A stretch of 64,000 bases of DNA from Sphaerochaeta pleomorpha str. Grapes (GCF_000236685.1 NC_016633.1:1798001-1862000); one strand, 5' to 3'. Positions 35,118 to 44,894 are shown, numbered from the stretch's first letter. Made by a program: numbers and translations. The notes: a model not told the origin generated them from the letters alone.

Positions 35118-36518
35118 ATGCTTATAAAGAGAACAAACGAACTCGAAATCCTGGATGCCGCCTACCAATCCGATAGATTGGAATTGATCATGGTCTATGG
35201 AAGACGACGAGTTGGAAAAACAACTTTGCTCGTGCAATTCTGCGAAAACAAGAAAGCCATTTTCCACGTCTCAACCAGTACGAATCCCCACCGCATACTC
35301 CAAGACCTTGCCAGGGATATCAGCAGCGAAATTGAAGTCGGAAAGCTTCAGCTTGAAACCTTTCAAGATGCCTTGGATATCATCGACACCTTATCAAAGA
35401 ACCAACGCATTGTAGTGGTCCTGGATGAATTCCCGATCATGGCAAAAACCCTGGAGTCCTGCATGGGTGATCTCCAACGTTATATTGATTTCCACAAAGA
35501 CAATAAAAACCTGACTATCGTATTGTGTGGATCGTCCCTCAGCTTTATGAAACAGCAAATTGAAGACTATCAAAGCCCACTGTATGGAAGAAAGACAGCA
35601 AAATTATACATCCAGCCCTTCACGCTCTATCAGAGCAGAGAATTGCTTCCCCATCTTTCGTTGGAAGAACTTTTGCAAGTCTATGCAGTTTGCGGTGGAA
35701 TAGCACAGTATCTACTTGCCTTTTCATCGGGCGAACCCATCAAAGAACAGATTAAGGCATTGTTTTTGCAACCACAAGGTATTTTATCAACCGAAGCCAT
35801 CCAACTGCTGCAGATGGAGGTAAAAGATGTGGGTACCTATAGAGAAATCATGGAACAAGTAGCAAATGGGGTTAACCAAAGCAACAAAATTGCAGATAAA
35901 ACCCATAAAAGCCCAGCTGTAGTTTCGGCAGCCTTGGCCAATCTGGAGACATTGGAATTAGTACGAAAAGAAAACCCTATCGGGAATACAACCCGACGTG
36001 GTCACTGGATGATAACAGATTCGCTGTTTGCTTTCTATTTCCGTTTTGTCTCGCCCTTTATAGGCCTCTTGGACAGAGGTGCAACCACAGGTCCCTACGC
36101 TTACTTCGAAAAGCATTACAATCAGTACTTGGGCTATGCCTTTGAAAATGTATGTGCAAACCATCTGTTCACACAACCATACCCATTTGTCAAGGCAGGA
36201 AAATGGTGGGGGCCAAATCCAGTGAATAGACAAGAAAAAGAAATCGACATCATGGCAGTAGAACTAAACGGAACAACCCATTTTGGAGAATGCAAATGGA
36301 CCAGGGAGCCCATAGACCTGGCAATCCTTGACACCTTGATTGCCCGTTCCTATCTCGCAGAACCAAACAATGCCCACGAATATTGGCTCTATGCTAAACA
36401 GGGATTCTCCAAGACACTTTTGGACAAATCGAAACAAGACCAGACCATACACCTTGTCAGTTTACAGGATCTGATTTCGCCCTTCCCCTTTGAAAATAAG
36501 GGAAGGCCTAGTGCCTAA
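35118..36518 (+). CDS. AAA ATPase with DUF234-type C-terminus
   Basis: This 466-residue archaeal-type ATPase has Walker A in VYGRRRVGKTTLLVQF (residues about 27-38), Walker B in VVVLDEFPIM, and a sensor-like LCGSSLSFMKQQI. A winged-helix part follows (QSNKIADKTHKSPAVVSAAL), and a C-terminal PD-(D/E)xK-like segment with EKEIDIMAVELN and FGECKWTREPID has the spacing of a restriction-endonuclease fold. Proteins of this family are widespread in accessory regions, and their role (stress or anti-invasion ATPase) is not established. It is a single gene with an AT-rich dyad in front and GAGGAAAAC before the ATG. Confidence 0.85.
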   Translation: MLIKRTNELEILDAAYQSDRLELIMVYGRRRVGKTTLLVQFCENKKAIFHVSTSTNPHRILQDLARDISSEIEVGKLQLETFQDALDIIDTLSKNQRIVVVLDEFPIMAKTLESCMGDLQRYIDFHKDNKNLTIVLCGSSLSFMKQQIEDYQSPLYGRKTAKLYIQPFTLYQSRELLPHLSLEELLQVYAVCGGIAQYLLAFSSGEPIKEQIKALFLQPQGILSTEAIQLLQMEVKDVGTYREIMEQVANGVNQSNKIADKTHKSPAVVSAALANLETLELVRKENPIGNTTRRGHWMITDSLFAFYFRFVSPFIGLLDRGATTGPYAYFEKHYNQYLGYAFENVCANHLFTQPYPFVKAGKWWGPNPVNRQEKEIDIMAVELNGTTHFGECKWTREPIDLAILDTLIARSYLAEPNNAHEYWLYAKQGFSKTLLDKSKQDQTIHLVSLQDLISPFPFENKGRPSA

Positions 36519-36559
36519 CCCCTGAGTTAGGTGTATCTTTAGGCAATACGAGGTAGAAC

Positions 36560-37066
36560 ATGGAAGCAATCAATACAAGAAGAAGTATAAGAACCTATAC
36601 AGACCAAGAAATAGAAAGCGATAAAATCGAGAAACTGCTAAGAGCCGGGATGCAGGCACCCTCGTCAGGAAACCAGCAAAGCTGGGAGTTTTTGGTCATC
36701 CAGGACAAAGAAAGCCTGGACATCCTCTCACTGATGAGTCCCTATTCAAGACTTGCAGCAAAGGCTTCCCTGGTTATCATTCCTTTAAACAACGATGATA
36801 GATTAAAATTTGCCGAGAACTGGCAGCAAGACCTGAGTGCAGCTACTGAGAACATCCTGTTGGAAGCTGTTGCATTAGGTTTGGGAGCCGTATGGCTCGG
36901 AGTGGCCCCCAACGAAGAGAAAATGGGCTATATAACCAATTGTTTCGAGCTCCCTGCCAATCTCAAACCCTTTGCCCTCATAGCCATCGGCTACCCGGCA
37001 AAAGGAAGCGAAAACAAGTTCGTAGACCGGTATGACAAGACAAGGGTACATTACGAGAAATATTGA
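36560..37066 (+). CDS. Nitroreductase-family flavoprotein
   Basis: This 168-residue FMN-dependent oxidoreductase has the N-terminal RRSIRTYTDQEI phosphate-binding block, MQAPSSGNQQSWEFLVI and the C-terminal ALGLGAVWLGVAPNEEK and ALIAIGYPAKGS. It reduces nitro compounds or quinones with NAD(P)H in related cases; the physiological substrate is unknown. The ATG follows AGGTAGAAC. It ends at a strong terminator and converges with the GH31 operon. Confidence 0.88.
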   Translation: MEAINTRRSIRTYTDQEIESDKIEKLLRAGMQAPSSGNQQSWEFLVIQDKESLDILSLMSPYSRLAAKASLVIIPLNNDDRLKFAENWQQDLSAATENILLEAVALGLGAVWLGVAPNEEKMGYITNCFELPANLKPFALIAIGYPAKGSENKFVDRYDKTRVHYEKY

Positions 37067-37070
37067 GACA

Positions 37071-37114
37071 ACAACCCCTGGCAGGCACTATATGGCCTAG
37101 CAGGGGTTGTTTTT
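37071..37114 (+). terminator. Intrinsic terminator after the nitroreductase gene
   Basis: ACAACCCCTG (37071-37080) pairs perfectly with CAGGGGTTGT (37101-37110), with a GGC/GCC inner stem, followed by TTTTTT. Confidence 0.9.
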
Positions 37115-37235
37115 CTATAACGAGAAAGGATCATCTCCAAGACAAGACTTTGGCGTCCGTTCCTTCATTGCCCATAGACTCCAACACCTGGATAGCGGGC
37201 TTCTCCTCAAGCTCCACTAACGGTACGTCTCAACG

Positions 37236-39521
37236 TCAACTTCCCAAAGGAATCGACTTTCCTAAAATCGAAAACCTGAGCCCTTTATAGGTAGTATCGA
37301 ATCGAATTTCTTGGACTTTCGAAAGATCCATCTCCTTCGTAGACTGGACAATTTGAGGATAAACAGAAATCACGGAATCCTTTTTGACATAGACAGGACA
37401 CAATTCCAGGGGGCTGACGACATTTTTCAGCCAATGCCCTCCCTTAACTGTCTCCCCGCTGAAGAAATCTATCCAGTTGCCCGAGGGGAGATACACATCA
37501 CGAATACCCGTAGCGTTCATGACCGGGGCGACAAGAAAAGAATCGCCACAGTAAAACTCATCGTCAATTGACCAACACATCGCATCATCAAAATGATCGA
37601 AGAGCAAAGCCCGCACCATAGGGTATCCTGTTTTAATAGCCTTGTTACCTTGCTCTGCAAGATAAGGAATCAAGGCATACCGAAGGTTCAGCCATTTACG
37701 GGCGATATCTGCTACCGCCGGATATTCATACGGTTCCCTGGGAGTTGTCCCATGGTACCGAAGATGGGAGGAAAACACACCCATCTGTGTCCATCGGATA
37801 TAGAGTTCATCAGAGGGCCTGCTGTTCATAAAACTCGGAATCCCCTGGAACCCTGGTACATCATGACTCCAAAAAGCGAAGCCAGAGAGTCCCAGATGCA
37901 ACCCTCCGCGAAGAGACCCCGCCATGCCGTCCCAGGAACAGGCACTGTCACCGCCCCAGTGGACAGGATACCGCTGGCAACCAATCCAGCCTGCACGGGC
38001 CCAGATAAGACACTGGTTTGGCCCTTTCACCTGTCTGCTGATTTCATATGCCGCCTTCTGATATAAAAGCGCATAGAGATTTTGCAGCTTTCGGTAAGGC
38101 ATTCCAAAATAATCGGCATTATCCTCGATCACTTCACCAAAATCCGTCTTTATCACGGCAACACCCATTTCAAGAAGGTTCTTCAATAACCCCTTATACC
38201 AGAGAACCGCCTCTGGATTGGAAAAATCAATATTCCCATCAAATTCCACTGCGCTGAAGTTGGAACCCAAGGCAACATGCTCGCTTTTGGGTGCGATATA
38301 GCGATTCTTATTGGCAATGTCATAATATACGGTATCCTTGGCGATGCAGGGCAGTTGCCAGAGACTGATCTTAATACCCTGGTCCTCCATTTCCTTGAGA
38401 TAGGATCTCGGATCGGGAAAGGTTTCCATGTTGAATTCCCACTCACATTTCCAATCCTTTTTAAACCAGCCAGTGTCAATATGGATTACATCACAGGGAA
38501 ACTTCCCTTCTTGCATCTTTTTTACGACAAGCCGTGTTTCTTCGGCAGAAAAATAACTCATGCGACTCATCCAGGTTCCATAGGACCAGAACGGAACATC
38601 TGAGGGGAACCCTGTAAGTCTCCGGTAATTCCAAAGAATCCGTTCGGCAGTCCCCCCACCTATGAAAAACAAATCCAGTACATCGTCCTCCACCAAAGCC
38701 TGCGCAGCACGGGTGGAAATATCAGATAGGGAAAGGCGGACATGGGCCGAAGTCATGATCAAAAGACCATAGCCCTTGCTGGAGATATAAAAGGGGACAT
38801 TCTTGTATGAACGACGGCTATTTACCCCCAGGCCATCGGTATTTTCCAACACAAAGGTTTTACCCGCCAGATTCATGCCACTAAAACGCTCACCTGTACC
38901 AACAAATTTTTCATTCTGTTCCGCATGGAGGGAATACAGGCACCGATCGACCTTATCATCCCGTTTTACATACCCCAAGCTATAGGATTCTGATTGTGAC
39001 GGAAAGAAATCATCATAGGCCATAAAGGAAACTGCAGCTGTATCATCCGGAAAAACAACCGCATCAAAAGTCTCGGGAGGTTCTGGCTGCAGGGTACTCC
39101 AGATTTGCCGGGGCACATCCTTTGTACGTATCTGCATTTTTACCTTCCCGTTCCCATCTTTGAGTTCCCAGATACCATCGATTTTTTCCGGGCATAGGGT
39201 TCCTTGCGACAGAGTCTTATCCCATAAAAACATAGGATTATCCTCATCGTGGGGAATAGTTCCTCCAAAAGATGTCGTAAGGCGAAGGATGGAGTCCCCG
39301 TAACAACGCACAACCATATCCGATACTTCGACTTTCGCCGGTTGTTCAGGATACAGGAACATATTCTTCATTTCCTGTTTATAAAAGGGAACACTCACCA
39401 CCGCCGATCCTGCTTCCTCTCGGACTGCCTGGGGTTTTCCGGCCCTAAAGATAGAATCTTTCTGGGCATCCGCTGAATCCTGGTCGAGCATATCAAAAAT
39501 AAACCGATTTTTTTGTTTCAT
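37236..39521 (-). CDS. Glycoside hydrolase family 31 (alpha-xylosidase/glucosidase)
   Basis: This 761-residue cytoplasmic enzyme (no signal peptide) removes alpha-linked sugars from imported oligosaccharides. The nucleophile is in VIKTDFGEVIED, the substrate-binding block is DVIHIDTGWFKKDWKCEWEF and the acid/base region is HWGGDSACSWDGMAGSLRG with SGFAFWSHDVPGFQG. The layout (galactose-mutarotase-like N-domain, TIM barrel, C-terminal beta domain) is like YicI alpha-xylosidases. It is the last gene of a LacI-controlled operon, 42 nt after the permease. Specificity between xylosides and glucosides is not certain. Confidence 0.9.
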   Translation of the reverse strand: MKQKNRFIFDMLDQDSADAQKDSIFRAGKPQAVREEAGSAVVSVPFYKQEMKNMFLYPEQPAKVEVSDMVVRCYGDSILRLTTSFGGTIPHDEDNPMFLWDKTLSQGTLCPEKIDGIWELKDGNGKVKMQIRTKDVPRQIWSTLQPEPPETFDAVVFPDDTAAVSFMAYDDFFPSQSESYSLGYVKRDDKVDRCLYSLHAEQNEKFVGTGERFSGMNLAGKTFVLENTDGLGVNSRRSYKNVPFYISSKGYGLLIMTSAHVRLSLSDISTRAAQALVEDDVLDLFFIGGGTAERILWNYRRLTGFPSDVPFWSYGTWMSRMSYFSAEETRLVVKKMQEGKFPCDVIHIDTGWFKKDWKCEWEFNMETFPDPRSYLKEMEDQGIKISLWQLPCIAKDTVYYDIANKNRYIAPKSEHVALGSNFSAVEFDGNIDFSNPEAVLWYKGLLKNLLEMGVAVIKTDFGEVIEDNADYFGMPYRKLQNLYALLYQKAAYEISRQVKGPNQCLIWARAGWIGCQRYPVHWGGDSACSWDGMAGSLRGGLHLGLSGFAFWSHDVPGFQGIPSFMNSRPSDELYIRWTQMGVFSSHLRYHGTTPREPYEYPAVADIARKWLNLRYALIPYLAEQGNKAIKTGYPMVRALLFDHFDDAMCWSIDDEFYCGDSFLVAPVMNATGIRDVYLPSGNWIDFFSGETVKGGHWLKNVVSPLELCPVYVKKDSVISVYPQIVQSTKEMDLSKVQEIRFDTTYKGLRFSILGKSIPLGS

Positions 39522-39563
39522 AAATTCTTATGACCTTTCTGGAAAAATTGTATACATATAGCG

Positions 39564-40397
39564 TTAGCCCTTCACTGCACCGCTATAGGATCCCATCGTT
39601 ATCTGCCTTTGGAAAAACATGAACAACACCAAGGGAACAAGGGATGCAGAAATAATCGCAGCGGTAAGTATCGTGTCATCCAAACCATATTGGCCCTGCA
39701 TCATGCCAATCCCTTGGGTAATCGTCCTGAGACTCTCACCCTGGAGTAAAAGCAGAGAGAAAGGCAATTCGTTCCACATAGACTGGAACCCAATGATTAC
39801 AATGATGACAATCATCGGCTTTGCTATGGGCACCATGATATGAAACAACATTTGCCAGATAGTAGTACCGTCAAGCCTTGCCGATTCTACGATTTCCATC
39901 GGGACTGTCGAGTAGTAGGTCGTCATGATATACGTACCGAAGGGACCAAAATAAGCGACCCATACAAGAATCAACCCAAAATAATTGTTGACCAGGTGCA
40001 AAGTACGGCAAATCTGGAAAATTTGTATCGATAGCAACATCTGCGGGAAAATCATCAAAAACAAAACAGCCAGGAAAATTGAGAATCGAAAAGGAAATCT
40101 CAATCGCCCGAAGGCAAACCCTGCCGAGATGCACACAAAAAGATAGAAAACAAGCCCACAAGGTATCAAGATGCAGCTATTGATAAAATACTTGAGCATG
40201 TGGCCCTTCACCCAGACATAATAATAGTTCTCGAAGGTGATTTCTTTAGGAAAGAATAATTTATTGTTGACATATTCAGTAGAAGATTTCAGGCTTGTAA
40301 TCAGCACAAAAAACATAGGATATAATGCTATCAGGGCAAACACCGTCAAGACAAGATACATGATTCCGTTCACCGTTTTTCTATAACTATTGAACAT
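39564..40397 (-). CDS. Sugar ABC transporter permease (MalG type)
   Basis: This 277-residue inner-membrane protein has six spans. The EAA loop that contacts the ATPase reads ESARLDGTTIWQMLFHIMVP, and the C-terminus FFQRQITMGSYSGAVKG is typical of MalG/CUT1 permeases. It overlaps the preceding permease gene by 11 nt. No ATPase gene is in the operon, so a shared MsmK-type ATPase elsewhere must energise it. Confidence 0.92.
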   Translation of the reverse strand: MFNSYRKTVNGIMYLVLTVFALIALYPMFFVLITSLKSSTEYVNNKLFFPKEITFENYYYVWVKGHMLKYFINSCILIPCGLVFYLFVCISAGFAFGRLRFPFRFSIFLAVLFLMIFPQMLLSIQIFQICRTLHLVNNYFGLILVWVAYFGPFGTYIMTTYYSTVPMEIVESARLDGTTIWQMLFHIMVPIAKPMIVIIVIIGFQSMWNELPFSLLLLQGESLRTITQGIGMMQGQYGLDDTILTAAIISASLVPLVLFMFFQRQITMGSYSGAVKG

Positions 40398-41280
40398 CAG
40401 CGTTTTTCCTCATCAACTTAACCTGGAAGAGTGCAATGATAGCGCAAAAAACAAACAAGACACTTGCCCACGTGCTTGCATACCCCATATTGAATGCGAC
40501 AAACCCAGCATTATAGATACCGTATTCCAAGGTAAAGGTGGCAAACCCAGGACCCCCTCGCGTGAAGGTATATATAAACGGGAAAGCCCGTGCCAATATC
40601 TCGATGAATGAGAGGACTATCCAGAATTCTATTGAAAAGCGAATGGAAGGAATCGTGACATTCCAGAAAGTCCGCCACCAGAGTGCACCATCAATTTTCG
40701 CCGCATCATACAGCGAATCGTCGATACTGCTCATTGCTGCAAGGAAAAAAATGCAACCAAAGCCCAGCCGTATCCAGACCCCGTACACCAACCCGAGGGA
40801 ATTGAGTGCCAACTTTGGTTTACTCAACCAATCGAGTGCAAAAGAGCCAAGCCCCAAGCTAGTCAAGCCTGCGTTCAAGGGACCAATTTTCCTGAATATG
40901 ATGCTGGAAATCATTCCGATGATTACATACCCCAGAATATTGGGCAAATAAATAATTGCCCTGAAAACTGGCCATCCCTTGAGACCTTCACGGAGAAAGG
41001 CCGATACCATTACCGGCACGATGACACCCAGTGGAATATAGAGAAGCAAGACCAGGGTATTTTTTATGGAAATCCAGAAGGTTTCATCCTTCAGCATGGC
41101 TCGATAATTAGCGAGACCGATAAAGGTTGCATGCCCCATGCCCTTCCATTTAAAAAAACTGAGGTATACGTTGGCAATTACCGGATACAGAATAAAAACA
41201 GCCAGAAGCAGAAGCAATGGCGCTATTAAAATGTATGAATCGAATGTTTCTTTTTTTATTTTCACCGTTTGTTTTTTCAA
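40387..41280 (-). CDS. Sugar ABC transporter permease (MalF type)
   Basis: About 298 residues from a TTG at 41280, which has AGGGGGG seven bases upstream. The longer ATG reading adds 23 unconserved residues and would begin 6 nt from the previous gene. There are six membrane spans (YILIAPLLLLLAVFILYPVI first) and the EAA loop DAAKIDGALWWRTFWNVTIP. It pairs with the next permease to form the channel of a CUT1 sugar importer. Confidence 0.9.
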   Translation of the reverse strand: MKKQTVKIKKETFDSYILIAPLLLLLAVFILYPVIANVYLSFFKWKGMGHATFIGLANYRAMLKDETFWISIKNTLVLLLYIPLGVIVPVMVSAFLREGLKGWPVFRAIIYLPNILGYVIIGMISSIIFRKIGPLNAGLTSLGLGSFALDWLSKPKLALNSLGLVYGVWIRLGFGCIFFLAAMSSIDDSLYDAAKIDGALWWRTFWNVTIPSIRFSIEFWIVLSFIEILARAFPFIYTFTRGGPGFATFTLEYGIYNAGFVAFNMGYASTWASVLFVFCAIIALFQVKLMRKNADVQ

Positions 41281-41354
41281 TCGATTCCCCCCTGGAAATA
41301 ATACTGGTTGTCTAAAAATTATAACATTTTCAGACAACCATTGGTTCAATTGAT

Positions 41355-42671
41355 TTATTTGGCGTTCTGTTTGTTATCCAGCATACCTTGGGCAGAATCA
41401 ATGAACTTATCCAAGCTGATTTCATTTGACACGAAAGCCTGTGCGCAATATCGATCGAAATTCCCGTTTGCATCTTCATTCAGCAAAAGGGTATTGAAGT
41501 CCAGGACAAATGGTTTTTCAAGAATCTTACCAACCAAAGGATACCCCAGGCTCTTGATATCGACATTCTTGTTCGGGGACAAAGCACCAGTCATTCCCAT
41601 CCAAATAGCATTTCCTTCACCGCGGGCATAGCCCTCGATAACCTTCGCTGCTTCATCCGGGTGCTTCGACCATTTCATGACACTGTACCCAATACCGGCT
41701 GGTTGACCAACTTGCTGGTCCTTGTATTTTGCTTCCGGGAAGTTAATGGTAGGGAAGTAACCGACATTATCATTTCCCAAGGCATCGCAGAACACCTTCC
41801 AGTGACATACATCAGAAAGCAAACCGATAAACATCGCACCCTTGGCAGCTGCGAAATTATTCGCGGCATCCATAAAGTAAGGAGTGGAGGTGCCAGCTGG
41901 ATCAACATATCCTTTTGCAAACAACTCTTGCATTATCTCCGTAGCTCTCTTGAACGCTGCATTTCCCTTGAAATTCTGTTTGCCCGTACCAAGATCCTGT
42001 ACATCAGGTCCATAGATATTGGCGATCAGACACCTGAACAGGAAGTCAACGGAATAGGGACTGCCTTGCAAGCCTGCAGTTATGGGAACAATTCCTGCTT
42101 TCTTAAGTTTTTCACAAGCATTCATGAAGGAAACGATGTCAGTCGGTGCCTTCTCAGGGTCAAGTCCGGCTTTTTTGAACAAAGCTTTGTTATAATAAAT
42201 GCCAAAACCCTGGGTTGTCAGTGGTACCAGATGAACCGGCTTGGTCTTATCCCCGCCAGCGGAGCAATATCCCCAGCTGAACTCTGAGATTTCAGATCTC
42301 CAGGGCTCGATATACTTGTCCAAGCCTATTGTATAGTCGTCAAACTCGTATGCTTGGACACCCCCATGGAACATGATGATATCAGGGCCTTCCCCTGCCT
42401 GTACGGCAGCCCTTACCAGCTGGTAATAATTGTCGTTGGACTGACCAACATGGTTGATCTTGATATTGGGATTCTGCTGCATGATAAGATCATCGATTTT
42501 TATCATGGCAGGCTGTACGTTCTGCACATCCCCATATTTGAAGTCCCAAATCGTGATAACCGCACTTCCCTTGTCCTTGGTTATTCCAGTTTCATTGCTT
42601 CCATTGGCCCAAACCATCATGGTCAAGGACAATAGAAGAACTACAAACACAACTCTCAATCGAATTTTCAT
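41355..42671 (-). CDS. Sugar ABC transporter substrate-binding protein
   Basis: This 438-residue exported protein has a Sec signal (VVFVVLLLSLTMMVWANG) without a clear lipobox. The body is a CUT1 family 1 solute-binding protein (ITIWDFKYGDVQN; VQAGEGPDIIMFHGG; YYNKALFKKAGLDPEKAPTD). It captures the oligosaccharide for the two permeases. It is the first gene of the operon, with AGGAGG before its ATG and an 8-bp-stem hairpin at 42689-42708 in the leader. Ligand inferred from GH31 to be an alpha-linked oligosaccharide. Confidence 0.92.
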   Translation of the reverse strand: MKIRLRVVFVVLLLSLTMMVWANGSNETGITKDKGSAVITIWDFKYGDVQNVQPAMIKIDDLIMQQNPNIKINHVGQSNDNYYQLVRAAVQAGEGPDIIMFHGGVQAYEFDDYTIGLDKYIEPWRSEISEFSWGYCSAGGDKTKPVHLVPLTTQGFGIYYNKALFKKAGLDPEKAPTDIVSFMNACEKLKKAGIVPITAGLQGSPYSVDFLFRCLIANIYGPDVQDLGTGKQNFKGNAAFKRATEIMQELFAKGYVDPAGTSTPYFMDAANNFAAAKGAMFIGLLSDVCHWKVFCDALGNDNVGYFPTINFPEAKYKDQQVGQPAGIGYSVMKWSKHPDEAAKVIEGYARGEGNAIWMGMTGALSPNKNVDIKSLGYPLVGKILEKPFVLDFNTLLLNEDANGNFDRYCAQAFVSNEISLDKFIDSAQGMLDNKQNAK

Positions 42672-42688
42672 ACAATCCTCCTATTAGA

Positions 42689-42708
42689 AGTCAACCAGAA
42701 GGTTGACT
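42689..42708 (-). promoter_or_regulatory. Hairpin just upstream of the binding-protein ribosome site
   Basis: AGTCAACC-TTCT-GGTTGACT is an 8-bp perfect stem with a UUCU tetraloop on the transcribed strand, ending a few bases before AGGAGG. It may stabilise the mRNA or affect initiation. It is at the end of a leader of about 390 nt (42672-43060) in which I see no gene. Confidence 0.6.
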
Positions 42709-43059
42709 ACAATACAATAATATCTTGAAATAGTAGGCCCCATATACTTTTCTACGAGATCGTTTGTCCCAGTCCAATCCTTGGCTTTTGTTCTTTTCAG
42801 CTCCTCGGAAGACGCAACCTTATCACCAAACCAACCAGTGCAATGTGTGTATCATATTTCAATTCTTCAGCCTATAACCACTCTCCTAGGTTTTCCTTTC
42901 TGTCAATGAACAGAACACTCAAAAAAGTGCTAGGGTCTCCCCTTCTTTTCCAAATCAACGGGCCGATGCGGAAAAATCCTTCAGGCTTCCCTCAAAGAGG
43001 ATTTCCCAGGGAAACTACCCGGAAATATAAGCGATAAACACATTTTCTTTAATTATTAG

Positions 43060-43105
43060 TTTAAGCGCTTAAATAACTATAATACCAGATTTCTAATCCT
43101 GTCAA
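43060..43105 (-). promoter_or_regulatory. Promoter and LacI operator of the GH31 transport operon
   Basis: On the minus strand TTGACA (43105-43100) and TATTAT (43084-43079) are 15 bases apart and are followed by the 14-bp palindrome TTTAAGCGCTTAAA (43073-43060), which covers the expected start point. The core TTAAGCGCTTAA recurs in front of the lacI-family gene at 44414-44425, which supports it as the site of that repressor. Confidence 0.8.
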
Positions 43106-43388
43106 GCAAAACAATTGTTCAATTTAGGGTTCGCGAGCAGTAGTATTAACTGTCCACTAAAAAAAGGACGAGATGCAGAAAAAATAGAAGCCCATGGGAA
43201 TCGTGCTATCTTTGGTTTAACCACAAATCAAAAAACACACGGAGACACCATGGGACGTAGGAATCTTACACTGGGAAAGCACTGCGGGGGAAGATACTTC
43301 ACTTGGGCCGAGAGGCTGAAATCGTAATACTACCGGGCAGACAGACCTTAGTCCATCAAAGAAAAAACCCAAAGGCACGGTACCTTTC

Positions 43389-44393
43389 TCAGGTGCTTTC
43401 CCTTTCCACCAGATGAGTTTGGATAATCGTGTGTGATGGCTGAATTCGTCTTTTTTCAATAACATCAACCAACAGTTCCGCAGCCTTGGCTCCCATATCA
43501 TAGGGACTCATATCAAGACTTGTTATGGAGGGGGCATGAATCCGGGTAATCATGGTATTTCCAGCACTGATCACCGCGATTTTTCCAGGGACGGGCAGGT
43601 TCTTTTCCTTAAGGGCCCTTAACACACCGACGGCAATGGTATCGTTAAAGGTGATAACTGCCGAAAAGTCAGGGATTTCTTCAATGGCTCGCTTGAATAC
43701 CTGATAGCCTTCCTCTTCCAACATCTGAACGTTCAATATCCATTCGTTGTTGAAACTCAAGCCATTGTCCTGATATGCCAGCGCATACCCTGCCTTTCTT
43801 TGTTTGCTCTGTGTATATTCGGCAGAACCATTCATCAATATGATTTTTCTATGCCCTTTTCTTATAAGGTAGTTAGCCGCTGCATAATAACCTGCCGTTA
43901 TATCTGCATCCACATAAAAGGAATTCTCCCGTTCATCGGGAGTACCAATGACAACAAAAGGAATATTTCGTTGCATGATATGCTGAATATACACATCGTT
44001 GATACGGGGATTCATAATCAAGGCCCCATCTATTGGCTGGGTCATGTTCAAATCAGGATGGTCCTTGTTATCTTCATTGAGGTAGTCAGCATACAGATGA
44101 ATCTGATATTTCTTTTCATGGAGGATATCGATAATTCCTGCAAGGATATTATTAAAAAAGTAATCTTCCCGAATATTTTGTGTCGGGGAAGCATAGAGCC
44201 CTACCGTCCAAGTTTTACTACTGGCAAGATTCCTGGCCGTGATACTTGGTCGATAATCAAGTTCATCCACTGCCTTCAGAATTCTGTCGGTAACCTCACG
44301 GCTTATTTTCCTTTTCCCGGAAAGGGCATAGGATACCGTTGCAGCGGATACTCCTACTTTTTTCGCAACAGTTTCTATTGTTACCTTTGGCAT
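43389..44393 (-). CDS. LacI-family transcriptional repressor
   Basis: This 334-residue protein has the N-terminal LacI HTH (TIETVAKKVGVSAATVSYAL) and hinge (DYRPSITARNLASSKTWTVG), then a periplasmic-binding-like sensor domain (IDGALIMNPRIND; HRKIILMNGSAEYTQSKQRK; SAVITFNDTIAVGVLRAL; ITSLDMSPYDMGAKAAELL). It is upstream of the binding-protein/GH31 operon in the same direction and has its own operator at 44414. It is therefore the likely sugar-responsive repressor of both. The ATG has AAAGGA five bases before it. Confidence 0.92.
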   Translation of the reverse strand: MPKVTIETVAKKVGVSAATVSYALSGKRKISREVTDRILKAVDELDYRPSITARNLASSKTWTVGLYASPTQNIREDYFFNNILAGIIDILHEKKYQIHLYADYLNEDNKDHPDLNMTQPIDGALIMNPRINDVYIQHIMQRNIPFVVIGTPDERENSFYVDADITAGYYAAANYLIRKGHRKIILMNGSAEYTQSKQRKAGYALAYQDNGLSFNNEWILNVQMLEEEGYQVFKRAIEEIPDFSAVITFNDTIAVGVLRALKEKNLPVPGKIAVISAGNTMITRIHAPSITSLDMSPYDMGAKAAELLVDVIEKRRIQPSHTIIQTHLVEREST

Positions 44394-44413
44394 ATTATCC
44401 TTTAAATCATTTG

Positions 44414-44425
44414 TTAAGCGCTTAA
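44414..44425. promoter_or_regulatory. LacI operator in front of the repressor gene
   Basis: TTAAGCGCTTAA is the perfect 12-bp core also present at 43061-43072. It lies 21-32 bases before the repressor start, so the gene is probably autoregulated. Confidence 0.75.
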
Positions 44426-44894
44426 ATGAGTTTAGGATTAATTACCCGCTTCGTCAACAGGTTTGAACTTCAATTTTCTCCAGGACGGGAAAACAGGCCG
44501 TAGAATCTACCTAGTTGGTCTGATAAAGCTGGAGGAGAGGGCAGCCGTCCATCCGCTGTGGATTTCTCCCAGTTTTTGCTTCTACCAAGTCAAGCTTTTT
44601 GAAAACAAGACAATCTGACGGGCCAGTAATTATAATAAATCCCTCATGGGACTTCTTTCCAGCGCAGAACAGGAAGAAATGCATCTGTAAGTTTTTTGCA
44701 TATCTTTTATAACAATATTTGATTGCCCTACAAAACAGGCATGACAGACATCAATGCTCACAGCTTACAGGTTCTTATAGCTTGGCCATCAGGAATTGAT
44801 GGATATATTTGCAATCAATGAAGAGTAGTTCGATGCAATCATACTTGCCAATACTTGGGGCAAGGGGCATCCCGAATCGATTATGGGTTTCCTT

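Noticed and set aside
41661-42287. 208-codon plus-strand frame in the binding-protein gene
   Set aside because: Antisense to a complete solute-binding protein.
43800-44405. 201-codon plus-strand frame in the lacI-family gene
   Set aside because: Antisense to a complete LacI protein.
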